64,000 nucleotides of DNA from the NCBI GenBank assembly GCA_018268465.1, contig JAFDWN010000007.1, forward strand, positions 310,478 to 374,477, written 5' to 3'. This stretch comes from Actinomycetota bacterium. GTDB taxonomy: Bacteria > Actinomycetota > Actinomycetes > Mycobacteriales > Mycobacteriaceae. A model generated the notes under the pieces. That model was not told the DNA's origin. It was given only the letters and a program-made list of their open reading frames with translations, and made no database searches. The position numbers and the translations under genes were made by a program. Shown piece by piece: positions 45,835 through 55,770 of this stretch; position 1 is the first letter of the stretch, and each line of letters opens with the position of its first letter.

Positions 45835-46485
45835 ATGGCAGGAATGAAGGCGGACCCGTCCTACCGCTGCGCCGCGCTGATCGGCGACGTCGTCGGGTCA
45901 CGCACCGCCCCGGACCGGCCCGGTCTCCATCGCGCGATCACCACCGCGCTGCGCCGTATCGGCGGCGCGGCGATCGACCCGCCGGAGTTCACGGTCGGCG
46001 ACGAGTTCCAGGGCAGCTACCCGGCTGTCGGCGCGGCGATCGACGCAGCGCTCGCGGTCCGCCTGGCCGTCGCACCGCATATCGACCTGCGCTTCGGTAT
46101 CGGCTGGGGTGAGGTGACCGTCCTGGACACCGAAACCCGCATCCAGGACGGACCGGCGTGGTGGTCGGCACGCGAGGCCATCGAGTGGACGGCGCAGGCT
46201 CAGCGCCAACCCGGATCGGCCCGGGTGCGCACCGCGTTCCGGACACGCGACGACGCTCGTCCCGACGCGGCGGCGATCAACGCCGCCCTGCTTTGTCGGG
46301 ACCATCTGCTTGGATCACTCGATGACCGATCGCTACGGATTCTGCGGGGTCTGATGAACAACGAACCCAAGAAGGAACTGGCCGCCGCCGAAGGCATCAG
46401 CGCCTCGGCGATCTCGCAGCGCGCGGGTCGCGACGGGCTCGATCTGATCGTCCTGGCCTCCGAGTACCTGCGGGGCGTCCCGTGA
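45835..46485 (+). CDS. SatD family protein (cyclase-like fold plus C-terminal HTH)
   Basis: 216 aa. The sequence matches the SatD family. Read against class III nucleotidyl cyclases, IGDVVGS (Asp18) and VGDEFQG (Asp56) fall where the two metal-binding Asp lie, and LRFGIGWGEV where RIGxHxG lies. I infer a cyclase-like palm fold on that basis; enzymatic activity is unproven. Residues about 175-205 (KELAAAEGISASAISQR) form a helix-turn-helix. It lies inside the sterol locus in place of fdxB. Its stop overlaps the next gene start, a DUF3307-type membrane protein. Confidence 0.75.
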   Translation: MAGMKADPSYRCAALIGDVVGSRTAPDRPGLHRAITTALRRIGGAAIDPPEFTVGDEFQGSYPAVGAAIDAALAVRLAVAPHIDLRFGIGWGEVTVLDTETRIQDGPAWWSAREAIEWTAQAQRQPGSARVRTAFRTRDDARPDAAAINAALLCRDHLLGSLDDRSLRILRGLMNNEPKKELAAAEGISASAISQRAGRDGLDLIVLASEYLRGVP

Positions 46486-47225
46486 GTGCGCTCGCGGTGA
46501 TGCTGATCGCTGTCGGAGTCGCCGACGCGTGCCGACGGACGTGGCGCACCAGGTGGGTACCGGCGGCCGCCGGCCCCGTCAGCATCGTTGTGCTGGCTGT
46601 CCTTTCGGCGCTCTGGCGGCCCGGTGACCTCGTGCTGCTCACCATTGCGGCGGGCGCGACGGTCGCGTGGGAGTTGCTGTGCGAGCGCACCGAGCGCACC
46701 GGTCGCCACCCGGTGCGCCCCCTCGTCGTCCTCGCGGCGGCGATCGGGCTGCTGATCATATTGTCGGGCTTGGGATCCCGCGTCGGCGGGGCGGTCGCGC
46801 ACTGGTCGGCATGGTCGACGCTGTCGCTCGACGCCGACCCGACGTGGCTGCTCATGGTGTGCGCCGCCGTACTGCTGCAACTCGTCACCGGCAACCAGAT
46901 CGTGCGGCTGATCCTGGCGGCGACGGGGTCGCTGCGACCGCCCGGGCAACCCCAGCCCTCCGACCGGCTCAAAGGCGGCAGGCTGCTCGGCCCGATGGAA
47001 CGGGTGCTGATACTCGGCCTGGGCCTGGCCGGGCAGCTGGCCGCGTCCACCGCGGTGATCGCGGCCAAGAGCATCATCCGGTTTCCCGAACTCAGTTCGA
47101 CGCGCAAGGACGCCGGCGACCAACCCGGGATCGACGAGGTGACGGAGTACTTCCTGGTCGGCAGCTTCGCCAGTTGGCTGCTGGCCATGGCCGGTCTGGC
47201 GCTGACCCGGACGGTCCCACCGTGA
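46482..47225 (+). CDS. DUF3307-like membrane protein, partner of SatD
   Basis: 247 aa with about seven hydrophobic segments. The C-terminal half has the DUF3307 pattern: VTGNQIVRLIL, then LKGGRLLGPMERVLIL, AAKSIIRFPEL in a helix, and a final EYFLVGSFASWLLA. DUF3307 proteins and SatD proteins are often neighbours, so a membrane partner in one functional unit is likely. The start overlaps the satD-like stop (GTGA). It ends 7 bp before the convergent fadA6. No role in sterol metabolism is evident. Confidence 0.7.
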   Translation: MSALAVMLIAVGVADACRRTWRTRWVPAAAGPVSIVVLAVLSALWRPGDLVLLTIAAGATVAWELLCERTERTGRHPVRPLVVLAAAIGLLIILSGLGSRVGGAVAHWSAWSTLSLDADPTWLLMVCAAVLLQLVTGNQIVRLILAATGSLRPPGQPQPSDRLKGGRLLGPMERVLILGLGLAGQLAASTAVIAAKSIIRFPELSSTRKDAGDQPGIDEVTEYFLVGSFASWLLAMAGLALTRTVPP

Positions 47226-47232
47226 CGTGACG

Positions 47233-48381
47233 TCAGAGGCGTTCGATGATGGTCACATTGGCGGTTCCGCCGCCCTCGCACATCGTCTGCAGTCCGTAGC
47301 GACCGCCGGTGCGCTCCAACGTGTTGAGCATGGTGGCGAACAGTTTGGCGCCGGTCGCCCCGAGCGGATGCCCCAGCGCGATGCCCCCACCACACGGGTT
47401 CACCTTCTCCGGATCGGCCTTGAACTCCTTGAGCCACGCCAGCACGACGGGTGCGAACGCCTCGTTGATCTCGACGGTGTCGATCTCGTCGATCGACAGG
47501 CCGGTCTTCTCCAGCGCGTAGCGGGTGGCGGGAATCGGACCGGTGAGCATGAACACCGGATCGGCGCCGCGGGCGCTGATGTGGTGGATCCGCGCGCGGG
47601 GCGTCAGACCGTGGTCCTCGACGGCCTGTCGGGAGGCCAGCAGTACGGCGCTGGCGCCGTCGGAGATCTGGCTGGCCATCGCTGCGGTGAGCCGCCCGTC
47701 CTCGACCAGCGTCGGCAGGGCGGCCATTTTCTCCAAGGAACTCTCCCGAGGCCCCTCGTCGACGCCGAAGCCGTCCACCGGCACGACCTCGTTGTCGAAG
47801 TGCCCACCGCGGATCGCCGCCAACGCACGCTCGTGGCTGGCCAGGGCGAACTGCTCCATGTCCGCACGAGAGATGTTCCAGCGCTCGGCGATCAGCTCCG
47901 CCCCGCGGAACTGCGAGATCTCCTGATCGCCGTAGCGGTGCAACCAGAACACCGACTCGGCGGTGGGAGTCGAGAAACCGAACTCCTTGCCGACGATCAT
48001 CGCCGAGGAAATCGGGATCTGGCTCATGTTCTGGATGCCGCCGGCCAGGATGACATCCGCCGTCCCTGCCAGGATCGCCTGCGCTCCAAAGGAGATCGCC
48101 TGCTGACTGGATCCGCATTGCCGGTCGACGGTCACACCGGGGACCTCTTCGGGGTAGCCCGCGGCCAGCCAGGCGCTGCGCGCGATATTGCCGGCCTGTC
48201 CGCCCACGGCGTCCACACAGCCGACGATGACATCGTCGACCGCTGCCGGGTCCACGTCGACCCGGTCGAACACGCCGCGGAATGCGTGCACGCCAAGGTC
48301 GATCGGGTGCACCCCGGAAAGCGATCCGTTGCGCTTCCCGACCGGTGTGCGCACCGCGTCGACGACGTACGCCTCGGGCAT
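47233..48381 (-). CDS. fadA6: Acetyl-CoA acyltransferase FadA6 (Rv3556c-like)
   Basis: 382 aa. A thiolase that cleaves the ring-opened 6-methyl-3,7-dioxodecanedioyl-CoA to 4-methyl-5-oxo-octanedioyl-CoA and acetyl-CoA in the HIP pathway. DRQCGSSQQ holds the nucleophilic Cys, GHPLGATG the His and CEGGGTANV the second Cys. It starts 7 bp after the kstR2 stop on the same strand, so kstR2 and fadA6 form one transcript under the KstR2 operator at 49025-49038. Confidence 0.9.
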   Translation of the reverse strand: MPEAYVVDAVRTPVGKRNGSLSGVHPIDLGVHAFRGVFDRVDVDPAAVDDVIVGCVDAVGGQAGNIARSAWLAAGYPEEVPGVTVDRQCGSSQQAISFGAQAILAGTADVILAGGIQNMSQIPISSAMIVGKEFGFSTPTAESVFWLHRYGDQEISQFRGAELIAERWNISRADMEQFALASHERALAAIRGGHFDNEVVPVDGFGVDEGPRESSLEKMAALPTLVEDGRLTAAMASQISDGASAVLLASRQAVEDHGLTPRARIHHISARGADPVFMLTGPIPATRYALEKTGLSIDEIDTVEINEAFAPVVLAWLKEFKADPEKVNPCGGGIALGHPLGATGAKLFATMLNTLERTGGRYGLQTMCEGGGTANVTIIERL

Positions 48382-48388
48382 GTCTGTC

Positions 48389-49009
48389 TCACTTTCTCGG
48401 TGTCGCCGGCGCCTCGGCGGCGATCCCGCCGAGCACGATGGCGAGGTACTGCCTGCCGACCTCTTCGGCCGTCAGCGGCCCGCCGGGTTGGTACCACCGG
48501 ACCGACACCCACGTGGTGTCGCGGATGAACCGGTACACCAGGTCGACGTTGATGTCGGCGCGGAAGTACCCCTCGTCAATCCCTTGGTTCAGCACGTCGA
48601 CCCACATCTGCCGCTGCTCTCTGTTGCGCTCCTCGAGATAGGCGAACGTCGGCTGCGGGCTGAGTCGTTTGGCTTCGTCCTGGTAGATGACGACCTGGGC
48701 GTGCCGGTACTCGATGGCCTCGAACGAGGCCATGAACAGTCCTTTGAACCGTTCGAGGGGGTTGGATTCGGTCGCGACGACGGCGCGGTAGCGCGAGAAC
48801 AGCCAGTCCAGGAAGCCGCGCAGCACCTCGTCAACCATCTCCTCCTTGGAGGAGAAGTGGTGGTACAGACTGCCCGACAGGATGCCCGCCGAATCGGCGA
48901 TGTCGCGGACCGTGGTCGCCCGCAGCCCGCGTTCGGCGAACATGGTGGCAGCCAGCTCGAGCAGTTCGCCGCGCCTGCCCACCGGCGGTGTCGGGGGTTC
49001 GGGCGTCAT
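48389..49009 (-). CDS. kstR2: TetR-family repressor KstR2 (Rv3557c-like)
   Basis: 206 aa. The N-terminal HTH (about residues 15-60; TTVRDIADSAGILSGSLYHHFSSKEEM) is a classical TetR DNA-binding domain. The rest is the all-helical ligand domain, which in KstR2 binds HIP-CoA. It represses the HIP-pathway operons; three matching operators are present at the expected sites in this window, including one 15 nt upstream of this gene (autoregulation). The ATG at 49009 is preferred to a GTG two codons earlier. Confidence 0.93.
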   Translation of the reverse strand: MTPEPPTPPVGRRGELLELAATMFAERGLRATTVRDIADSAGILSGSLYHHFSSKEEMVDEVLRGFLDWLFSRYRAVVATESNPLERFKGLFMASFEAIEYRHAQVVIYQDEAKRLSPQPTFAYLEERNREQRQMWVDVLNQGIDEGYFRADINVDLVYRFIRDTTWVSVRWYQPGGPLTAEEVGRQYLAIVLGGIAAEAPATPRK

Positions 49010-49024
49010 GACCACAGCGTAGCA

Positions 49025-49038
49025 ACCAAGCGCTTGCT
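49025..49038. promoter_or_regulatory. KstR2 operator (kstR2-fadA6 promoter)
   Basis: ACCAAGCGCTTGCT fits AnCAAGnnCTTGnT. It lies between the kstR2 start and the end of the ipdF gene, allowing autoregulation of kstR2. Confidence 0.9.
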
Positions 49039-49073
49039 AGGTAACCTGCGAGCGGCGGTCGGTCGCACCGCCG

Positions 49074-49873
49074 TCATGGATGCTGACTGGACACCGAGAT
49101 GACCTCCCCGGTCAGATAGCTCGCGTAATCGCTGGCCAGGAACGCGATCGTGGTGGCCACCTCCCACGGTTCGGCCGCCCGCCCGAACGCCTCCCCCGCC
49201 GAGAGTCGTTCGAGCAGATCCGGCGAACTCGTCTTCTCTAGGAATCTGTGGCGCGCGATGCTCGGCGAGACGGCGTTGATGCGCACACCGTATTCGACGG
49301 CCTCGATGGCGCTGCACCGTGTCAACGCCATCACCCCGGCCTTCGCGGCCGCATAGTGCGACTGCGAGTGCTGCGCCCGCCATCCCAGCACACTGGCATT
49401 GTTGACGATGACACCGCCGTGGCCCGCGTCCCGGAAGTAGCGCATTGCGGCCCGGGTGGACCTCAGCACCGACGTCAACGTCACGTTGAGGACCCGGTCC
49501 CACTCCTCGTCGGTCATATCGACCACCGGCGTCTGCCCGCCCAGCCCGGCGTTGTTCACCAGCACATCCAGACGTCCCATCCGGGCGGCGGCCTCGGCGA
49601 CGAGCCCGTCCACCTGCGCGGTGGACGTGACGTCACACACCACACCCTCCACCCGCCCCAAGCCCAAACCGGCCAGCTGCTCGCGGGTTTCGCCCAGCCG
49701 GCGCTCGTGATGGTCGGAGACCACCACGTCGGCGCCCTCGGCGAGCGCCCGCCGCGCCACCGCCGAGCCGATACCGGTGCCCGCCGCCGCGGTCACCACG
49801 ACCACCTTGCCGGCCAGCAGCCCGTGCCCGTCGATCTCCGTCGGGGCCACCGCCAGCCCCTCACGCGCGTGAC

Positions 49874-49877
<4 letters not shown>
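49074..49877 (-). CDS. ipdF: HIP-pathway hydroxyacyl-CoA dehydrogenase IpdF, SDR family (Rv3559c-like)
   Basis: 267 aa. A classical SDR with VVTAAAGTGIGSAVARR as cofactor loop, NNAGLGG, and YAAAKAGV with the catalytic Tyr and Lys. In the HIP pathway IpdF oxidises the hydroxyl left on ring D. The ATG at 49877 overlaps the fadE30 stop (ATGA); the in-frame extension upstream lies in fadE30. M. tuberculosis has a PPE gene between kstR2 and this gene; here the gap is only the KstR2 operator region. Confidence 0.9.
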
Positions 49878-51055
<1,178 letters not shown>

Positions 51056-51071
51056 CCCTGTAGGCTAACCT

Positions 51072-51085
51072 ACCAAGCACTTGCT
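51072..51085. promoter_or_regulatory. KstR2 operator (fadE30 / fadD3 divergent promoter)
   Basis: ACCAAGCACTTGCT fits AnCAAGnnCTTGnT. It lies between two divergent genes (starts at 51055 and 51144), so one site can control both. Confidence 0.9.
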
Positions 51086-51143
51086 TTGTTAGAGCCGGAT
51101 GACGAGACGTCCGTTTCGGGGGGCTGGAGGAACCAATAGACCG

Positions 51144-52679
51144 ATGACGGCAGCCATCTCCACCACACCCGCGGTCCTGGACCGGATTTCGGCGCGGTTC
51201 GCCGACCACGACGCCCTGATCACCGACGATCGGCGGCTCACCTACGCCCAACTTCGCGACGAGGTCCGCCGGACCGCCGCGGCGATGATCAGTCACGGTC
51301 TACGAGCCGGGGACCGCGTGGCCGTCTGGTCCCCGAACACCTGGCACTGGGTGGTGGCGGCGCTGGCGACCCACCACGCCGGCGGTGTCCTGGTACCACT
51401 CAACACCCGCTACACCGCCCACGAAGCCGCCGACATCCTGGCCCGCACCGGTGCGCCGCTGCTGTTCGCGGCAGGGCGGTTCCTCGGCACCGACAGGTCC
51501 GCCGACCTCGACCGTCGCGACCTGCCCGACCTTCGCCACATCGTGCGGGTACCGGTGGACGACCAGGACGGGACCTGGGACGAGTTTGTCTCCGCGGCAG
51601 GAGATCTCGACGCAGTCGACGCCAGGGCGGCCGCGGTCGGGCCCGACGACGTCGCCGACATCCTGTTCACGTCCGGCACCACCGGACGCAGCAAGGGTGC
51701 GTTGTGCGCACACCGTCAATCGCTCGACGCGTCGGCGGCCTGGGCGGAGTGCGGACAGGTCAGCAGCGCCGACCGCTACCTGTGCATCAACCCCTTCTTC
51801 CACAACTTCGGATACAAGGCGGGCATCCTGGCCTGCCTGCAGACCGGGGCGACGTTGATCCCACAGCTGACCTTCGACGCTCAGAGTGCGATGGCGGCGG
51901 TCGCCGCGCACGACATCACCGTGCTACCCGGGCCCCCGACGATCTACCAGGCGCTGCTCGACCACCCCGCACGGTCGGATTACGACCTGAGTTCGCTGCG
52001 CTTCGCGGTCACCGGCGCCGCCAGCATCCCGGTCGTACTCATCGAACGCATGCAGCGGGAGTTGGATATCGACATCGTGCTCACCGCATACGGACTCACC
52101 GAGGCCAGCGGATTCGGGACCATGTGCCGCGCCGAAGACGACGCGGCCACCGTGGCCACCACCTGTGGCAGGCCGATCGCGGGTTTCGAACTGCGGATCG
52201 ACGCCGCCGCACAGGGCGGCACCGGCGAGGTGCTCCTGCGCGGGCGTAACGTCATGCTCGGCTACCTCGACGACCCCACCGCCACGGCCGCGGCCATCGA
52301 CACCGACGGCTGGTTGCACACCGGTGACGTCGGCAGCGTCGACGACGCGGGCAACCTGCGCATCACCGACCGCCTCAAAGACATGTACATCTGCGGTGGA
52401 TTCAACGTCTACCCAGCCGAGGTCGAACAGGTGCTGGCGAGGCTGGACGGTGTCGCGGAGTCGGCGGTGATCGGGGTGCCCGACGCACGGCTGGGCGAGG
52501 TCGGCAAGGCTTTCGTCGTCACGCTACCCGGCGCCGAACTCGACTCCGACGCCGTGATCACCCACGCGCGAGCACATCTGGCCAACTTCAAGGCGCCGCG
52601 GTCCGTCGAATTCCTCTCGGCGCTGCCCCGGAACCCGGGCGGCAAGGTGGTCAAACCGTTACTTCGGGAGAGGGCCTGA
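51144..52679 (+). CDS. fadD3: HIP-CoA synthetase FadD3 (Rv3561-like)
   Basis: 511 aa. It activates 3aalpha-H-4alpha(3'-propanoate)-7abeta-methylhexahydro-1,5-indanedione (HIP) to its CoA ester with ATP, the entry to ring C/D degradation. TSGTTGRSKGA is the P-loop, YGLTEASGFG binds the adenylate, GWLHTGDVG carries the Asp of the hinge region, and NPGGKVVK holds the catalytic Lys. GGAGGAACC lies upstream of the ATG at 51144; the extra upstream codons are rejected. fadE31 follows directly. Confidence 0.93.
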   Translation: MTAAISTTPAVLDRISARFADHDALITDDRRLTYAQLRDEVRRTAAAMISHGLRAGDRVAVWSPNTWHWVVAALATHHAGGVLVPLNTRYTAHEAADILARTGAPLLFAAGRFLGTDRSADLDRRDLPDLRHIVRVPVDDQDGTWDEFVSAAGDLDAVDARAAAVGPDDVADILFTSGTTGRSKGALCAHRQSLDASAAWAECGQVSSADRYLCINPFFHNFGYKAGILACLQTGATLIPQLTFDAQSAMAAVAAHDITVLPGPPTIYQALLDHPARSDYDLSSLRFAVTGAASIPVVLIERMQRELDIDIVLTAYGLTEASGFGTMCRAEDDAATVATTCGRPIAGFELRIDAAAQGGTGEVLLRGRNVMLGYLDDPTATAAAIDTDGWLHTGDVGSVDDAGNLRITDRLKDMYICGGFNVYPAEVEQVLARLDGVAESAVIGVPDARLGEVGKAFVVTLPGAELDSDAVITHARAHLANFKAPRSVEFLSALPRNPGGKVVKPLLRERA

Positions 52680-52680
52680 C

Positions 52681-53814
52681 GTGGACTTGAGCTACGACGA
52701 CGCCACCCTGGACTTCCAGGCCGAGGTGCGCGAGTTCCTGGCAGCGAACCGAGCGGCATTCCCGGCCAGATCCTACGACACCGCCGACGGATTCGCACAG
52801 CACAGACGCTGGGACAGAATCCTTTTCGACGCCGGACTGTCTGTTGTCACATGGCCCGAGCGCTACGGCGGCCGCGACGCGACACTCCTGCAGTGGGTGG
52901 TGTTCGAAGAGGAGTATTTCCGGGCCGGCGCGCCCGGGCGGGCCAGCGCCAACGGCACGTCGATGCTCGCACCGACACTCTTCGCCCACGGCACCGAGGA
53001 ACAGCTGGCCCGTGTGCTTCCGAAAATGGCCAGCGGCGAGGAGATCTGGGCACAGGCCTGGTCCGAGCCGGAATCCGGAAGCGACCTCGCGTCGCTGCGC
53101 TCGACGGCCACCCGCGCCGACGGCGGCTGGCTGCTCAACGGACAGAAGATCTGGAGCTCACGAGCACCCTTCGGCGACAAGGCGTTCGGCCTGTTCCGGT
53201 CGGATCCGCAGGCGGAGCGGCACCGCGGCCTGACGTATCTGATGTTCGACCTCGACGCCGACGGCATCACCGTGCGTCCCATCGCGCAACTCGGCGGGGA
53301 CACCGGCTTCGGGGAGATCTTCCTCGACGACGTGTTCGTCCCCGACCATGACGTGATCGGCGCGGTCCACGACGGCTGGCGCGCCGCGATGAGCACGTCG
53401 AGCAACGAGCGCGGGATGTCACTGCGCAGCCCGGCCCGTTTCGTCGCACCCGCCGAACGGCTCGTCGCGCTGTGGAAGGACAATCGCCACCCGGCCTTCG
53501 AGGCACGGGTGGCCGACGCGTGGATCAAGGCACAGGCCTACCGCCTGCACACCTTCGGCACGGTGACACGACTCGCGGGCGGAGGTGAACTCGGCGCCGA
53601 ATCATCGGTGACGAAGGTGTTCTGGTCCGACCTCGATGTCGAGCTGCACCAGACGGCGCTGGACCTCCGCGGCGCCGACGGCGAACTCGCCGACGCCTGG
53701 ACCGACGGGCTGCTCTTCGCGCTCGGTGGGCCGATCTACGCTGGCACCAACGAGATTCAGCGCAACATCATCGCCGAACGACTGCTGGGCCTGCCCCGCG
53801 ACGCCAGAAGGTGA
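52681..53814 (+). CDS. fadE31: Acyl-CoA dehydrogenase FadE31 (Rv3562-like)
   Basis: 377 aa, full-length ACAD. In M. tuberculosis the FadE31-32-33 group acts on methyl-oxo-octanedioyl-CoA formed from the last ring. WSEPESGSDLASLR is the flavin motif and GTNEIQRNIIAERLLGLPRD the C-terminal signature. The GTG start is 2 nt after the fadD3 stop. Heteromer formation with FadE32 is known for related enzymes and is supported by the short following subunit. Confidence 0.88.
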   Translation: MDLSYDDATLDFQAEVREFLAANRAAFPARSYDTADGFAQHRRWDRILFDAGLSVVTWPERYGGRDATLLQWVVFEEEYFRAGAPGRASANGTSMLAPTLFAHGTEEQLARVLPKMASGEEIWAQAWSEPESGSDLASLRSTATRADGGWLLNGQKIWSSRAPFGDKAFGLFRSDPQAERHRGLTYLMFDLDADGITVRPIAQLGGDTGFGEIFLDDVFVPDHDVIGAVHDGWRAAMSTSSNERGMSLRSPARFVAPAERLVALWKDNRHPAFEARVADAWIKAQAYRLHTFGTVTRLAGGGELGAESSVTKVFWSDLDVELHQTALDLRGADGELADAWTDGLLFALGGPIYAGTNEIQRNIIAERLLGLPRDARR

Positions 53815-53821
53815 CCCCACG

Positions 53822-54781
53822 GTGAACTTCGAGACCGACGCCCATCAGCGCGACTTCGCGGCGAGCATCGACGCCGCACTCACCGGCGCCGACGTACCCG
53901 GCGCGGTACGCGCCTGGGCTCGTGGCGACACCGCACCCGGCAGGAAGGTGTGGTCACGCCTGGCGGAGCTCGGCGTCACCGCCCTGCTGGTGACCGAGGA
54001 GTTCGACGGAATCGGCGCCCATCCCGTCGACCTGGTGGTCGCGGCCGAACGCCTGGGGCGCTGGTGCGTGCCGGGCCCGGTGACCGAGTCCATCGCGGTG
54101 GCACCGATTCTGCTGGCCGCCGACGACCGCAGCGCCGCCCTGGCCGCCGGGGACCTGATCGCGACGGTGGCGTGCCCACCGCAAGTCCCCCGCGCTCTCG
54201 ATGCCGACGCGGCCGGGCTGACCCTGCTGGTGACCGGGGGTCAAGTGTGCGACGCCGTCGCGGGTGACCGCTACGAGTCGGTCGATCCCAGCCGCAGGGT
54301 GTTCGACGTGACGTCGACCGGTACGCCGCGGGATGCCGACGTCGCGCGCGCCTACGAATTCGGTGTCCTGACCACGGCCGCGCAGCTGACCGGCGCGGCC
54401 AAGGCGATGCTCGACCAGTCCGTCGACTACGCCAGACAACGCAGCCAGTTCGGCAGGCCCATCGGCAGCTATCAGGCGATCAAACACAAGCTGGCCGACG
54501 TGCATATCGCGCTCGAACTCGCCAGGCCGCTGGTGTACGGCGCGGCGCTGGCACTTGCCGACGGCTCACCCGACACCGCCCGCGACGTGAGCGCCGCCAA
54601 GGTCGCCGCCGGCGAAGCCGCTCTGCTCGCGGCCCGCTCGGCGCTACAGACCCACGGCGCCATCGGCTTCACGGCCGAATACGACCTGTCGCTGTGGCTG
54701 CTGCGGGTGCAGGCACTGCGCTCGGCCTGGGGTGACCCCACCGTGCATCGGCGCCGCGTGTTGAGCGGACTCGGGGCATGA
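53822..54781 (+). CDS. fadE32: Acyl-CoA dehydrogenase FadE32 (Rv3563-like)
   Basis: 319 aa, a short ACAD subunit that probably pairs with FadE31. The C-terminal half has QRSQFGRPIGSYQAIKHKLADV and THGAIGFTAEYDL, but the N-terminal half is shortened and lacks a complete FAD motif. The GTG at 53822 is chosen because earlier in-frame codons lie within fadE31. An ATG at 54778 overlaps its stop and begins a 12-codon ORF running to the fadE33 start. Confidence 0.86.
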   Translation: MNFETDAHQRDFAASIDAALTGADVPGAVRAWARGDTAPGRKVWSRLAELGVTALLVTEEFDGIGAHPVDLVVAAERLGRWCVPGPVTESIAVAPILLAADDRSAALAAGDLIATVACPPQVPRALDADAAGLTLLVTGGQVCDAVAGDRYESVDPSRRVFDVTSTGTPRDADVARAYEFGVLTTAAQLTGAAKAMLDQSVDYARQRSQFGRPIGSYQAIKHKLADVHIALELARPLVYGAALALADGSPDTARDVSAAKVAAGEAALLAARSALQTHGAIGFTAEYDLSLWLLRVQALRSAWGDPTVHRRRVLSGLGA

Positions 54782-54816
54782 GCACCAGCGAGGAACCGGA
54801 GGCGGATCGCGCATGA
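54778..54816 (+). CDS. 12-codon relay ORF between fadE32 and fadE33
   Basis: An ATG overlaps the fadE32 stop (ATGA) and reads 12 codons to a TGA that overlaps the fadE33 ATG (ATGA). Its first 14 bases, ATGAGCACCAGCGA, are repeated exactly at the fadE33 start, 35 bp away. It looks like a small duplication of the start region that now passes ribosomes from fadE32 to fadE33. No peptide function is claimed. Confidence 0.5.
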   Translation: MSTSEEPEADRA

Positions 54817-55760
54817 GCACCAGCGAACGGGAGCTGCTGCGCGAGACCGTGGCCGCGCTCGTCGATAAGCACGCCGGCCCGGCGGCGGTACGCGCGGCGA
54901 TGGACTCCGCACGCGGTTACGACGCGTCACTGTGGCGGCTGCTGTGCGAACAGGTCGGTGCCGCGGCACTGGTGGTGCCCGAACAGCTGGGCGGCGCGGG
55001 CGGTGAGCTCGCCGACGCCGCGGTCGTCCTGGAGGAACTGGGCAAAGGACTCGTACCCACCCCGCTACTGGGCACAACCCTCGCCGAGATGGCACTGCTC
55101 GCCGCGGAACACTGCGACGACGAAACCCTGGAGCGGCTGGCCGAAGGGCGAGCGATCGGCGCGCTGGTGCTCGGCGACCCCGCCCACGTGATCAACGGCG
55201 ACATCGCCGATGTCGTCCTCGCCGCTGACGGCGAAAACCTCACTCGCTGGCGGACCTTCACCGCGTACCCGCTGCAGACGATGGATCCCACCCGCAGGCT
55301 GGGCCGTGTCGAACCCGGGGAGGTCACGCAGTTGTGCGCCGATCCCGGGTTGGCGGGCATGGCCGCGATCCTGCTGGCCGCCGAGCAGGTGGGGGCCGCC
55401 ACACGCTGCCTGGACCTCACCGTCGAATACACCAAGAGCCGGGTGCAGTTCGGCAGGCCGATCGGCAGCTTCCAGGCGCTCAAACACCGGATGGCCGATC
55501 TGTACGTGCGTGTGCAGACCGCGCGGGCAGTGGTCGCCGAAGCCGTGGCCGACCCCACCCCCACGGCCGCCGCACTGGCCCGGCTGGCGGCCACAGAGGC
55601 GTTCGACGCCGTGGCCGCCGACGCCGTCCAGCTGCACGGCGGCATCGCGATCACCTGGGAACACGACATCCAGCTCTACTTCAAACGCGCGCACGGCAGC
55701 GCGCAGTTGCTCGGACCGCCCCGCGACCACCTGCGCAGACTCGAAGCCCAGGTGTTCTAG
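54813..55760 (+). CDS. fadE33: Acyl-CoA dehydrogenase FadE33 (Rv3564-like)
   Basis: 315 aa, short ACAD subunit of the same heteromeric group as FadE32. VPEQLGGAG lies near the N-terminus; SRVQFGRPIGSFQALKHRMADLYV and LHGGIAITWEHDIQLYFKRA are the C-terminal motifs. The ATG at 54813 is preceded by GGAGGCGG. Step is the oxidation of the C7-C8 chain left after the final ring opening. A 10-bp gap leads to aspB. Confidence 0.86.
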   Translation: MSTSERELLRETVAALVDKHAGPAAVRAAMDSARGYDASLWRLLCEQVGAAALVVPEQLGGAGGELADAAVVLEELGKGLVPTPLLGTTLAEMALLAAEHCDDETLERLAEGRAIGALVLGDPAHVINGDIADVVLAADGENLTRWRTFTAYPLQTMDPTRRLGRVEPGEVTQLCADPGLAGMAAILLAAEQVGAATRCLDLTVEYTKSRVQFGRPIGSFQALKHRMADLYVRVQTARAVVAEAVADPTPTAAALARLAATEAFDAVAADAVQLHGGIAITWEHDIQLYFKRAHGSAQLLGPPRDHLRRLEAQVF

Positions 55761-55770
55761 CCTCAATCCA

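Noticed and set aside
46397-48118. 573-aa minus-strand open frame
   Set aside because: It is a high-GC shadow of fadA6 and of the satD/DUF3307 pair, with Arg/Pro/Ser-rich composition and no family match.
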